Part shown: in pieces, positions 1 to 43,499 of the stretch | Layout: the number at the start of each line of letters is the position of its first letter | How positions within the stretch are numbered: the first letter of the stretch is position 1 | DNA from: Himantopus leucocephalus | Taxonomy: Eukaryota > Chordata > Aves > Charadriiformes > Recurvirostridae | Assembly (NCBI GenBank): GCA_003993805.1 | Contig: RSEF01000019.1 | Span: forward strand, 3,555,105 to 3,619,104 | DNA: 64,000 bases | Direction of reading: 5' to 3' | Translations under genes and position numbers: made by a program | Notes under the pieces: generated by a model | What the model was told of the DNA's origin: nothing | The model's database searches: none | Seen by the model: the letters and a program-made list of their open reading frames with translations, nothing else

Positions 1-19759
<19,759 letters not shown>

Positions 19760-21550
19760 ATGACACAAAGGAAACGCTCCTAACTAAAGGATCTCTAACT
19801 TGTAACTCGGACTGAAGTCTTGCATGCGTGACCATCGCTAGAAGCCAGCAGGACATGCATGTGTCCGACTATCAGACAAATGCGGGTGAATCGTCGAAAA
19901 GAAAAATACTGATTTTGTTTTGTTTCGTAGCTTTCTTTTTCCTGTACATAAGAGTGCAATTACTGGACAGCTGGTGTAGGGTTTGGGGACGGAGCTGTGT
20001 GGACCTGGGTCGTCGTAACGCGGTTCCTTGGGGATTTAGTCCTGCAAAATTTGAGACCCTCTTTCCAATTTTCACCCTGACCGGGCGAGCTCAGGCAAGG
20101 CGTCCTTCACAGGAGACCAAGGGGGGGAGTCGGGGGTTTTGGGCAATACACTGAGCGCAGGCGGGAGGCTGCGTTCCCCAGCCGGGCGGGATGCACGAGG
20201 GCAGCTGCTGGGGCCAGGAAGGTCTTGGCGGTGGGTTAGGGGAGGGGAGGGAGGCGAGGGGGCTGTGGGTTGGCGCTGCCGACCCTCGATGATGTCTGCG
20301 GTGTCAGTGGGCGCATCGCTGCAGCTGCTGCACTCTGCTGCGGTGGCCGCCGTGCCTGTGGGCTGCAGCGGCTGAAATAGCTTCTCGGTGTGGCCACTGG
20401 TGGTGTGGATCTCATGGACTGTGTTTAGACATCGAGGTTGGGTGCATGGAAGGTGAAGTTCTCCCTGTTTATCGCGCTGTCCTGTTCGATCCCCACGTTG
20501 TGGAAAGCCCCGCACCTTCTCGGGCTCATCCAGCACCAAAGCATGATGTGTAGTCTTGTCTGTTCTCCTCCGTCCGGTGTCTTGTTAGATCCCACCTGCA
20601 CTATTTAAGCTGTAGCCCTCTTCCTCGTAGGGGCAATCGTTTAAAGCAAAGCATGGGGATGACCGACTTCGCATTCCTCATGGCTACCGCTCACTCCTGG
20701 TCACACTTCTTTTCCTCGGTTGATTTTTAACTGTTGCCCTAGCAGGAGTAGAGCTTACGTGCATAGGAGCATGTCCATGAGTTCGTGTCCTCTGCCTTGG
20801 AGGACATCGCTGTCTTGCACAGGGCATCCTTGACACCGGTGATCCGCCTTCGAGACGGGAATGAATGTAAGCTTGTACATAACGTAGTCCTTCTCCGTGA
20901 GCGGTGTTTGTCGTGGCATCCCTTTTTATAAGGCACCAACTTTATTTTATCCTCTTGGGATTGTTCTGCAGCAGCAGTGACACGGGCTGCAGTGAGAGTT
21001 TGTGGATCAGGAGTGGATTTTGGGATCCAGTAAATTGATCTTTCTCCATTGAACTGCGTCAGCTGAGGAGCTGATAGCGGGTGGTTTCTTCTCCAGCTCT
21101 CCAAATCCTCCCTCCTGTTTTCCTCACCTACCCCTATGATTCGTCCTGATGATATTTAGTTAGCCAGACCCTGTATCTTCCCTTTCTCTTAAATTCTGGC
21201 AACAGCACTAGAGCCAGGGTTTTGGATAGCATTTTGCTCCTTTGCTGATGGGTTTTTTTTTTTCTTTTACTTTTTTGCCTCTTAAAAGCTTCCAGGGCTT
21301 TTCTGTTTCTCTTTCACCCGGGCAAGAGCTACTCTTCCTCTGTACAGTAGGTGCCAAATATCATCCTTCCTTTCTTTTCTCCATCACCAGCATTGAAGAT
21401 GAGCAGAGCCCCCAGACCAATGGGAATGTACAGAATTGTTATACTACTGAGCTGATTTAATTGTACAGAAAACCTTGCATGAAATGTTGTTATTGTATTT
21501 AATATATAATGTATTCAAGAAATTTTAATATGGAGCTCTTTAAAAAGATC
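19760..21550 (+). other. ATP2A3: Probable ATP2A3 3' UTR
   Basis: Non-coding sequence follows the stop codon. It becomes AT-rich toward 21460-21550, where an AATATA variant hexamer occurs at about 21501. No canonical AATAAA was found in this interval, so the true cleavage site is unknown. A strong internal splice-acceptor-like sequence ends at 21390. Confidence 0.4.
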
Positions 21551-24500
21551 TTTATAGATACTCTGTGGTTAGAAGATTGTTGCTGATTTTTTTTTTAATA
21601 TTATTATACTTTGTCTTGAAGAAGTTTTATTTTTCAGACGTGTTATGTCTGATTGATTTAATTGGTGATCCCATGGGGCAACCATTTTCACCATGGATGA
21701 GACTCACCCTGGCACAGAGGACCAGGGCATCACCCAGGTACTGCTTAAGCCTTCAAAATAAGGCTTCAGTAAGACTCACGCCATAGACGTGCGATTTGCC
21801 CTTCCCCATATGAGTGGATCTCACCTTGGTTTAGTACAGATCGTCTCCAGCTCTCTTGTGCAGGGAAAGAACCGGTGGGAATTTAATCCAGTACCAGCTC
21901 AGTGACTTTAGATGAGATCGNCCAGGTACTGCTTAAGCCTTCAAAATAAGGCTTCAGTAAGACTCACGCCATAGACGTGCGATTTGCCCTTCCCCATATG
22001 AGTGGATCTCACCTTGGTTTAGTACAGACCGTCTCCAGCTGTCTTGTGCAGGGAAAGAACCGGCGGGAATTTAATCCAGTACCAGCTCATTGACTTTAGA
22101 TGAGATCACCACTGTGTGTCCCTGAGGCTGAAAGCCAGTTTGGAGAGGCTGGACCGGATTCAGAGCATCCCGACCCCATTTGTAGGGTCCAAGGGGGCTT
22201 TCACCTGCCCGGTGGCATCTCCCTGGGACATGGTGGCCTCCATCCATCATGCCTGTGGGGACCTGCTTGGTCTATCCACTCTGTATGGCACCACCTGAGT
22301 TCCGCTGGTTTCCCTGGGTTTAAGTTCTGGTGTAGGATTATTAATTTTACACAAATATGTATGTGTGTGGAGGAGTTTCTTGTGTAGAGGTCCCACTAAT
22401 GAGTACTGAATAATGGATGGGAGTCTCTGATGTAAGGAGACCTAAAAGGAAAAAAAAAATAAGAGCTCTGTTTCAGAGCAGAGATGAAATCATGAAATTT
22501 TAACTCGCTATTAAATTCCTGCTGGTAATTTTTGCTTCGTCTCACCTGACGGCAGAGAACTGGTGGTGGTTGTACCAGGCGTCCTTCTGAACCCTCTAAC
22601 AGAACGGCTATTTGAAGAGGTGCTGAGTTCATTATCTTATTGTTGATAGGGATGCTGAGTTGCTGTTATTTTATCATTGATGGAGATGCCGCGCTGCTGC
22701 AAGCCCGGGCAATGTCGGTCTGTTTGTCCAGTCACTGGGTAGCAAGTGTGAGTTACCAAAACCCAAGCCATCACGGGCAAGAAACCAGAGCTGTGTCCCA
22801 GCCAAAGGCTCGTTCTTCCCCGCAGCAGCAAATTACCTTTGTCTTTATATTGTGAACCTCTAGATGTCCGTGGGAAATAGCGCAGGCAGCCTGCGCTAAG
22901 GCTCCCTGGAGCAGGCATCTCCCTGTCTGGGAGGGACCGTTTTGACACATCCCCATTTCCCGTTCTGAAGGGTTGACCACGTCTCCCTCTTTCCCCCCAT
23001 CCTTTAATTACTTGGAATGCAGGTTTCAGTCCATGCTTTTTGATTACAGAGGTTTACAGTTCAAGTATTTTCATGAAGTAGAAAAATACCCGTAGATGTA
23101 AATTATTTTTTTTCCCCTTTATGCTTCGGTGAAAGGTCAGGATAAATCACGGAGTAGTTATTTATTGCGTGTACGCCACGTGCTGGGCGCTTTTACAGGC
23201 TGGAGCATGTTCTTCTGCAAACTTGGAGATCCCAGAGCCAACACCATCGCTTTGGGATCGGGTCTTGTGTCTTACCGCGGCATCCGACTGTGTGCAATAC
23301 AAGGGAGATGGACACTGGGTGGCTGTTTTGCCCAAGAGCTTGTTAAAAAAAGGCAGCTTAGGGGCAAAGCCTCTGGGATCCTTGCTTTTTTGACAACAGA
23401 GTTTAGGAATTATTTCCTTTTTAGTTTTATTTTGATGGTGCTGCCTAGCATATTCAGAATTTTTAAATAAAACGTAGGTCTTCCCAGCAAGACCTTCAGC
23501 GTGGGTGGGCTGCTGTGACAGATCGCCCGCGCGCAGGGAAGCAGCGATGCGAGATGCGCGGCGGAGGACGCGCCGGGATGGCAGCGCGGGGTTGTCCACG
23601 AGCACTTTATACTCCTTTCTCAGGGGCCAAGCACCGTGCTGGGTTACAGCCAAGGCGGGAGGCGAGGGTTCCGCGGCCCCGGAGCGAGCACTGGCGGGGG
23701 TCAGCTTTGGGCAGCAGCTGTGGAAAAGTCTTTTGTGCTGTTTCGGGATGTCGCGGTGTTGTGGCCAGTTGCTGCGTGAGCTCTTCCCCCTGCGGCGTGT
23801 GATCCCATCGGGAGGCACGTTGGGAAAGGAAAAAGAGAGATGCTCTTCGGAGCAAAGTAGTACTGCATCCTATGTTTTATTTCTGTCATGTGGCCACCGT
23901 ACCGCTCAGGGTCTGGATGAGGTTTTTTTGCTTTGTGTGTTTGAGATTTTGGCACTGTGAAGATGTACGTGTGTTTCTGATGCTCTGCTCAGCCAAGGCT
24001 GGATGGTACCACCAGGCGCTGGAGAAGTCAAGAGTGGGAGGGACAGGCTTTACTGGAGGGGCTGGGAGACTTCATTCCTATAAAAGCATCAAATCTGGGA
24101 TTGAAACGGAGTCTCTGCCATACCATCTGGTGTGGGCGGCAGAAGTAGCCAGAGGAGCAATAGGAGAACTCAGCAGCGATTTTTCATCATTTTTGTACAT
24201 CAGGTTGATAGTGCTGCTTCCCAGTCAGGGTCCTGCTCCACCAAAACTCATGAAATGCTGTGCAAGGCCTCAGGCTAACGCTGTCCCAGTTGGTGGGAGA
24301 CGTTCATGAGATTCAGTGACCTTGGCATCGTGTCACTCCTCAAACTCAAACGCACAGGAGTCCCCAATACCAACTCCTAAGACTAATTGTGATTTTTGGT
24401 CCGTACCTGGCGTGGCCATCACCTTGTATAAATGATGCCAGAGATTCAGTCGTCCCTCTTCAATCCCACCTGGGCTTTTTTTTTTTTCTCCCACTTCTGC

Positions 24501-27500
24501 AGTGGCAATTTCTGGCAAGGCTTGTCCCCAGCAGCGGTCAGGTTTTTTTTGGGACGAAGGAGAAGGGCTTCACCCCATGCAGAGCCTGCACAGCACAGTT
24601 TGGGTTAGGGTTTGCAGGGCTGCAGCGAGGGAGGGGGCACACAGGGTCAGTTGTGCTCCCTGGACCTGTCCTCTTGGGGCCATTCAGCTTTGGGTATGAG
24701 TGGGGCATTAAATGAGCCTAAATCTGCGTGCACCTGGAGCGATGGGGACATGGGTACCGCCGGCGGGTGTCCGAGCCGGGTCGATCCGGACACCTGGGAC
24801 CGAGAGGAGGGCGAGCGCTGAGCTGCCGGCCGGTGCCTTCAGTGGCTTCAGTCTGGGAGTACGCTGATTTATTTTTTTTTTTTGTATGAGATGCCTGAAC
24901 AGCCAAATCTAGAAATCTTTTGAAGTTTGTGCTTCATAGCGAAAGGTAAATCATTGTCTCTTGCGGGGGGTGGGAGGGTGTTATTTGAGGGGTAGAATTG
25001 AAAGAAACAAGGTTTCCTATTTTATTATATGAGAGATATTTTTCCACTAAATTACCGCTTCTTAAATTGTGTCCTTCGTCCAACTGTAAATAGCCAGGTG
25101 TGCCGTGAAGAGGTGGGAAAGCTCCTCGTGGTCACATCCATACGATCCACTCTGTTCAGACAATATTGGGCTGATTTGTTTTATACTTATGAAATTACAG
25201 AAATAAAAGCAATTTTACTGGATGACTTGGGGGTTTTTGGGTTTTTTTTGTTCGTTCTATTAATTTATATATTTTTTTGCTTTTCTTACCCTGTTTGTGG
25301 CCGATTTGGGGGACATTTGGGAGCCCATGGAGCTGTACGGGAGTGCCTGAGGGCATTCTTCAGCCGTAAAAGGAGTTGTGCTCACCAGATCAGGATTTCT
25401 TGTGGGTTTTCAGAGCAGCCGAACTAGAAATGGAGCTGAGCTTGTCTCTGGCATGGGACGACAAAGGCGAAATGAAAGGAGTGGCATGATACGACTGTTG
25501 GGAATTTTTTAAAGTACCAGCTAATTTGCTCTCGGGGCACAAGAATACAAATAACAGTGCTAATTTTGACTGCATCCAGAATAGTCCTCACCTTATCTCC
25601 CCCAGCTGAGGGAGGAGGTTTAAATAAGCCCTGCAATGACCTCCACAAGAAATAATTATTAAATAAATAATAATTAAATAACTTGGCTTCTTCTGGGGGT
25701 GGCATAGGGCCTCGGGGCTGTGTGTTTCCATCTCCGCATCCCCCGGAGCTCTGCCCATGGTCACGTTTTGAGTGGAAAATCCTGATGCAGCTGCGGGTCG
25801 TGTCACGGAGCAAATCCGGGTTTATGGTAAGATCCGCCCATGGTGCGTTTTCGCTGGGATGTGGCTCCATGTGCACCTTCCCAATGCTACGAGCAGGAGA
25901 AAGGTGCTGCACAGGGGTAACCCAAAGGGGGTTACAAAGAGGGGTGCGGGACACCCAGGCAAACAGTGAGTTTTTTGGAAGAGTCCATTGCTTGGCCTCC
26001 TCTTTCCAAATGCAGACCTGGTCTCCAGCAGGAGGGCCACCACCGCCATGGCTGGAGGTGACCCTCAAGCCGGCCTCCCGTACCAGCCGCCCCTGAGGAT
26101 GCAGCGCTGTCTCAGCATGTAGTGGTGAAGGCCAAAAAATCCCAAATTCCCCACCTGATGTTGCATCGGTCCCTGGACCACTGGGGACCATCGCCGCCGG
26201 GGCTGTGCATGTCTTTCAGAAGCATGATTCAGCAAACAGGTGTTACCCATGAAAACACCCCCAAGGGTCCCTGTACCCACCATGGCAAGTGTTCAGCTGC
26301 CCCACGGGGTGTGCGTGCCACGCTCCCGGCGGCTGCGATGGGCATGGGGCCACTGATGCCCTTCGGTACCCCCAGCATCTCCGGTTTGTGTGTTTGCGTT
26401 GGCGTTGGCTAAACCACCGCCGAGGTATTTCCAGGGAGACATGTTGCCGCAGCAACCGGGGATGGAAATGCCTCTTCTGTGGGGTGAGTACCACCAAAAA
26501 CATCTGTCTGAGCCGGGGCATCGCAGCGCGGGACGGGCACGGAGCAGAGCCAGCCCTGCTGGGAAGGAGCGAAGAGAGGTCAAGGACAAGTTAAAATTGG
26601 AAAGAAAACTGAACATGCCGTTTCGTAGGACCTTGCTTGCTCTCATCTGCCAATTTTTTTCCACCACCCCCACCCTTCCTATGGCCCGCGGGGTGGTGTG
26701 AGCATCTCCTCTGGCTGGTGGGGGCAAGGGGGTCTGTGGTGGCCAAAATTTCGGGGAAGTGCCATCAACTTGCAGGGGCTCTTCCTGGCAGCCTCGGCCA
26801 CCGCAGGTCCCCTTTTCAGCCGCCGTCATATTTTAAATCTGCTTGCCACTGTGTTATTCCTCCCCATCCCCAGATTTGCAGCGTGCTGCACATTTTTGTG
26901 CTGAAATTCAGAGCTCCATGCTGGAAGCTGCCAAGCGCGAGTCTGGATTGTGTAATGAGCTTCATCTATTTATTTTTTTTCTTTTTTTTCCCCCCAAGAA
27001 GTTTTCAGAAAAGCAATGTCTGAGAGCCTAGAAAGACCTAGTAGCTTTTATGCTTACCACCACTTTGATTTCCTGGGTGTGGGTGGGCTCAAGCCCCGTA
27101 CAGAGGCTTTCAGACCCCACCTTCTTTATGCCCCAGCAGCTCCTCTGTCCTCCGAGCCCATGTCCCAGCTCAAAGCAAGGATGCACTCACGTTTCCAAAT
27201 GTCCCCCTTAAAAATCCCATTTTTTGCATTTTTCTCTTGACAGCCCCCAGCAGAGGTTGAGTTTGCTTAATGGTTATGGGGAAGGAGTTGCTTTCACAGC
27301 CGTGGACTGAGTCCTGTGCTAAGCCCATGGCAGCACTGCCGGGGATGCCCTTGGTGGGTCACCAGCCCTCCATGCCCTCAGCGTCCGACCCAGCTGGAGC
27401 TGAAGGAGATGCTGGATGAGGCCAAGCCCTGTTGCTGGGGACTGGGCAATGCTGGCTGACCCAGGAGAGCAATCTGGTCCTGCGGCTTTGCAACCCCGGA

Positions 27501-30500
27501 CACAAACACAGGGGCTTTAGTGCTTCATTTGCCGTTGCTACATCCATTTTTACCTCCTGTGGTCAGTGGAGTTAGATGGGCTCATTTTCCTTACCTCTAC
27601 CTGGTTTTGCCCTCTTTGTCCCCACATTGTCCCACTCCCACCCCCCTTGGTCCCACGTTTGCATGCTGCTGGGGTCAAGCCCAGCTCAGCGCTTTCTGTG
27701 CCCTGGGAAAACCCAGCCTCAGTGCCCAGGACCTGCTGCAGCTGAGCTCAGGCTGCCACCGCCGCTCCTCCAGCAGCACCCACAGCCTTTGGACCTCGTC
27801 ATACCGGGCAGAGCGCACGCCGGGGCCTCCCGCCTGCTCAGCTTGAAAGTGGTTGAGATGCAAAAGTTGTTTGGAGGAAATGACTGTGAGCGTATCGACG
27901 GCATCGTACAAGTTTGAGTCTGCCGGAACCCACAATAAAAACATCCCCCGGGGTCACAGCTGCTGCGCAGGCGGCTGTGCAGCGGGTCATGGGCACCCCT
28001 CTGGGCTGCGCCTTACACAGAGTGTTTATAAAACCCTCTTTCCACTAATTCTTTTTTTGTATTATTTTTCATTTAGGCATTACAGTAATATATTATCACA
28101 GCAAATTACCGCAAACAGAAAGCGAACCCTGCCCTCGCATCAGGACAGCCCAGCGCCTGAGCCGCAGCAGAAAGCACCACAGCCCCCTGAACTCAGCGTC
28201 GCCCAGCAGGCGACCGCCCGCTCTGGCCAGGTAATTTAACAATTTAACAGCCCGAGCAGAGCCCTTCCCCGCGATAACCAGCTGGCAGAGGCGGGGAGGA
28301 GTGTTAGCAGCTCCCGCAGGTTATCACGGGGAGAAGCATCACCGCAAACAGGGGTGTGCGGGATGTGGCCCCGGCGGGCAGCCGGGCACGCCGGCCAGCT
28401 GGCGCCGCTCGCACACCCGCGTCGCTGTTGTGAGGCCAGGTAGCTCAGCGATGCCATCCCAAACCTACTAAATTCCCTGTTATAAAGTAATTTAACGAGC
28501 GGCAAACCCGAGGGATGGCATGGGCGTGGGAGAGGGGTGAGCGACGGTGGCGTGCGAGCCCACGAGGGTTTAGGCTGTGATTTTTTCGAACAATTAGATG
28601 TCATGGCCAAGAGGGTGCCCATGCTGGGTGCTGCTGGCAGCCCGGCCGTGGCAGGAGGGGACCCAGGCCCCATGGGTGTCCTGTGCTGGGGTTCCCGGCT
28701 CCCTGCATCACCCCGGCCGCATCCACGGGGTCCGGCCCCACTCACCGGCTGCAACGTGGCTCCAAGAGATACTAAAATGGGAGATGCATATTATCTCCCA
28801 ATGGAAAGTATTTTAGCTAAATCCATGCTATAACCATTTTATTGACTCCAAGTACCAGAGAGAAGGTTAGAAGTGACTCTTTTACAAGTCATTTTGCTGT
28901 TAAATTTAGCTGTCCTATTTTCATTATCCCCATGGCTTTGGCAAGGGTGAGCAGCCTTCCCTAAAAGGCCTCGTTTCATACAGTAAGTTATTTGCTTCTC
29001 TCCTGACAGATATCTAAGCTTATAAGGTTTGTCTGCTCCACTCAATAGCAGTATCAGCCTTCAATCTTATATGATTAGCATCAGCATTTCGTATTTGCTT
29101 TTGGCTCCCCGTCTGAGAGCTTTCCATGTTGCTGAGGACTGGGGCTTTGGGATGGTGTCGTGTCACTTGTAACGTGGGATCATCTGATTTTGATTCCCAA
29201 GACTCATAGTACGCCCAAAAAATTTGGATAAGTGTTTCATCTGCTTTTCCCCCCGTTTTCCCTGTTGCCCGGCAAAAATAATCGATTCGCTCCACTCGTT
29301 TCGTGGTTGTCAGGTCTGTAAAATACGGAGTCGATAGGTCAACATGATGCCAAGCGATGGGCAATTGAAGATGAAAGGTGATGATGTTAAAAGAAATGTT
29401 CCAGAAAGGAAAGATTTATCCCAGCAGGTTAAAATTTTCCATATTTCCAAAAACATTTCCCTCTGCAGAGAAGGGACTGTGTCCTGGCCCCGGTGGCTGT
29501 GGGCAGCCAGCGCCTCCTTTGAGGTCACGGGAGGCTGCGGATGAATCCGGGGCTCACGGGACAGAGCCTGTCCTTGCAGGGAGTGCTGAAGCTGCCGGGC
29601 TCTGAGTTTTGGGGGGAAACATCCTCTGTTTCCCCCAGAAACAACCCTCCTCAGCCCCAGTGCTCCCCGGTAGAAAGCTCACCCCTGTGGGGCTGTACCC
29701 TCGAGGTTACCCAGTGGGATGCCGTGTGGGTACGGGGTTCTCCATCCACAGCCTCTATGCTTTCCCAGCAGTGAGCCAAAACCCCCACCAAAGCTTCCCG
29801 CGGCAACAGTGTTGGCCACCAAATTTCAGTCTGGCACGTACAAATCCAGCCCCTTTCTCAGTGATATTCACTTAAAGCGGTGCCTGCGCCACCAAGCATC
29901 CCTCGCTGCGACCCAGGCTCAGCCGCACTCACGGCCGTGCCTTTCAGGAAATGCTGGAAATGCTGAAAATGCTTCGAAACGCGCCCAGCCCGGCCCCGTG
30001 CGAGCGCTGGGAACCGGCCAAGCCCCAGCTGGGCGGCTTCACTGCGGGAGGGGGCCAAGCCGGGCGCCCGGCTGCCCCGCGGGTTGGCTCCGAATTGCTG
30101 GGCTGGGGCTTCTGTGCCCCCACCCTCCCCCTTCCCGACCCTCTTCCCTGGGGCAGCCTGTGGGGGACACGGCTGGACGTGTCTTAGGGACACAAATGGG
30201 AGACCCACAGCCTGAGGTGGCTGTTGGGGCAGGAGAGATGATACCCCAACCCCAGTTCCTCAAATCCTCTCCTGGGACCCCCACCATCTCCTCCATCCTG
30301 ACGTTGCTCCAGGGATGCCTCGTGGTCCCTGCTCGCCCCACGTGCTGCCTGCAGCCCCTCCGTCCCCGGAGAGGGCCCCTGCCTGGGCGAGGGTGCATCC
30401 CCCACGGGCGGGCGGCTCCGTGCCGGTGGCATGTGGGCTCAGCAGCGGGGTGGCCCTGCACCCTCCCGCACCCCGTCCCACCCCCGGACCATGTAGGGCA

Positions 30501-30640
30501 CCGGCTGCTCCCAGCCCAGAGCTTATAGGAAGAGGAAACCCCGTCCCCGCGCAGAGGAGGAAACCCGACAGCCCAGATGTGCACAGAGCAACGCCGATAG
30601 CGTTTTTATTATTTTATTTTTTTTTTTCCCCTCCTCTCTG
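21551..30640. other. Intergenic region between ATP2A3 and P2RX1
   Basis: About 9 kb with no exon that I recognise on either strand. It includes the N-abutting duplication at 21734-22108 and possible distal ATP2A3 3' UTR at its left edge. Otherwise it is mixed GC-rich and AT-rich sequence. AATAAA words occur (for example near 23465, 25201 and 27932) but have no linked gene. Open frames such as those at 25424-26191 (minus) and 29719-30528 (plus) look like chance GC-rich frames. P2RX1 control elements are presumably at the right end but cannot be named. Confidence 0.7.
21734..22108 (+). repeat. Direct duplication of about 187 bp around a single N
   Basis: Copy 1 (21734-21919) and copy 2 (22-base offset after the N, 21922-22108) begin CCAGGTACTGCTTAAGCC and end with TTTAGATGAGATC. 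They differ at only about four positions. The N at 21921 sits at the junction. The pattern fits two haplotype ends or overlapping contigs placed in series rather than a biological tandem repeat. Confidence 0.85.
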
Positions 30641-30647
30641 CAAACAG

Positions 30648-30735
30648 AGGAGTTGCTGGAGCGGCGGCGGGCACGGCCCGACCCACGGCACGGCCGGCGA
30701 GCAGCGGGAGGCTGCGGCACAGCCCTGGCACAGCC
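30648..30735 (+). other. P2RX1: P2RX1 5' leader (left boundary uncertain)
   Basis: GC-rich sequence lies directly upstream of the start codon, with no in-frame ATG before 30736 that fits better. A T/AT-rich tract at 30602-30630 followed by CTCTGCAAACAG ends at 30647. It resembles either a splice acceptor (an upstream non-coding exon) or simply the promoter-proximal boundary. Confidence 0.4.
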
Positions 30736-42709
<11,974 letters not shown>

Positions 42710-43495
42710 GAGGTGAGCGGTGTGTGCCCAGCCCCGCCGGCATACGGCTGGCAGGGGTGAGGGCTGTGGGTCTCGGGGCTATCCCAAAGCCCCCGGAAAG
42801 GCAGCGGGGCTCCAGGGAGGCCTGGAGGAGATCGGAGCTGGGGGCTGTAATGTCTAACCCGGGATCGGCATTTCCCAGGGCAGGCAGGCGCTCGGGGCGG
42901 CACAGGGTGCAGGACTGCCATTGCATCTTCGATGGCAGCAATCACTGTGCGCATCTCTCTCTTGGCAGAATCCACACTGACCGACAAACCTGCACCCTCT
43001 TCCTCCTCCTCCTCTCCTAAAACACGGTCGTCATCCCCTGTCACCAGCCTGCACCAGCCCCGAGGCCGGCAGGAGCAGCGTCCGGCTCATGGGAACGTGG
43101 CACCCTGCAGCCAGGGCAGGGTCCGGCCGGCCCGTCACCCTGCCTCCGGTGGGACACGCGGCGGTGCTGCGGGTGGGTTAAGCTAAGGGGCGCTGAGGGC
43201 CCTCCACCAGCCCTGCTGCAGGGCACGGGGGTCTGCAGGGCTCCCGCCGCACCCCGCCTGGTGTGCCGGGGCCGTGCCAGGGCATCCCGCACCCGAAGCC
43301 CCTGGGGAGAGCACCGCCGCCTCTCCTTCCCCAGCGGCACCCTTGGAGAGCTCCAAATTGAGGAGAGGAGGAAGGAAGGAGCAGCTGACAAGAACCATGC
43401 CCGGTCCCTCAGCGTGGGAGGAAAAAAAAAGATGGCTATTTTGTAAGGATGTATTTTATTAAAAAATAAAAATAAACCTTTAGTTTTTCTACTAC
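42710..43495 (+). other. P2RX1: P2RX1 3' UTR, probably with an intron at 42713-42968
   Basis: Downstream of the stop, GAG followed by GTGAGC at 42713 looks like a donor. TCTCTCTTGGCAG ending at 42968 looks like an acceptor, giving a 256-bp 3' UTR intron. The final part ends near the overlapping AATAAA signals at 43465-43476. An unspliced 3' UTR is the alternative. Confidence 0.6.
43465..43476 (+). terminator. P2RX1: P2RX1 polyadenylation signal
   Basis: Two consecutive AATAAA hexamers follow the P2RX1 3' UTR, with a T-rich stretch 10-20 bases downstream (AGTTTTTCT). Cleavage is expected at about 43485-43500. Confidence 0.85.
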
Positions 43496-43499
43496 ACCC

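Noticed and set aside
21734..22108. Biological tandem duplication or attachment-site repeat
   Set aside because: The copies meet at a single N, and the same N-plus-repeat pattern recurs at other places, which fits unresolved contig overlap better.
29719..30528. 269-residue + strand frame upstream of P2RX1
   Set aside because: Pro/Arg/Gly-rich, with no splice or family context and no similarity that I recognise. It was treated as intergenic.
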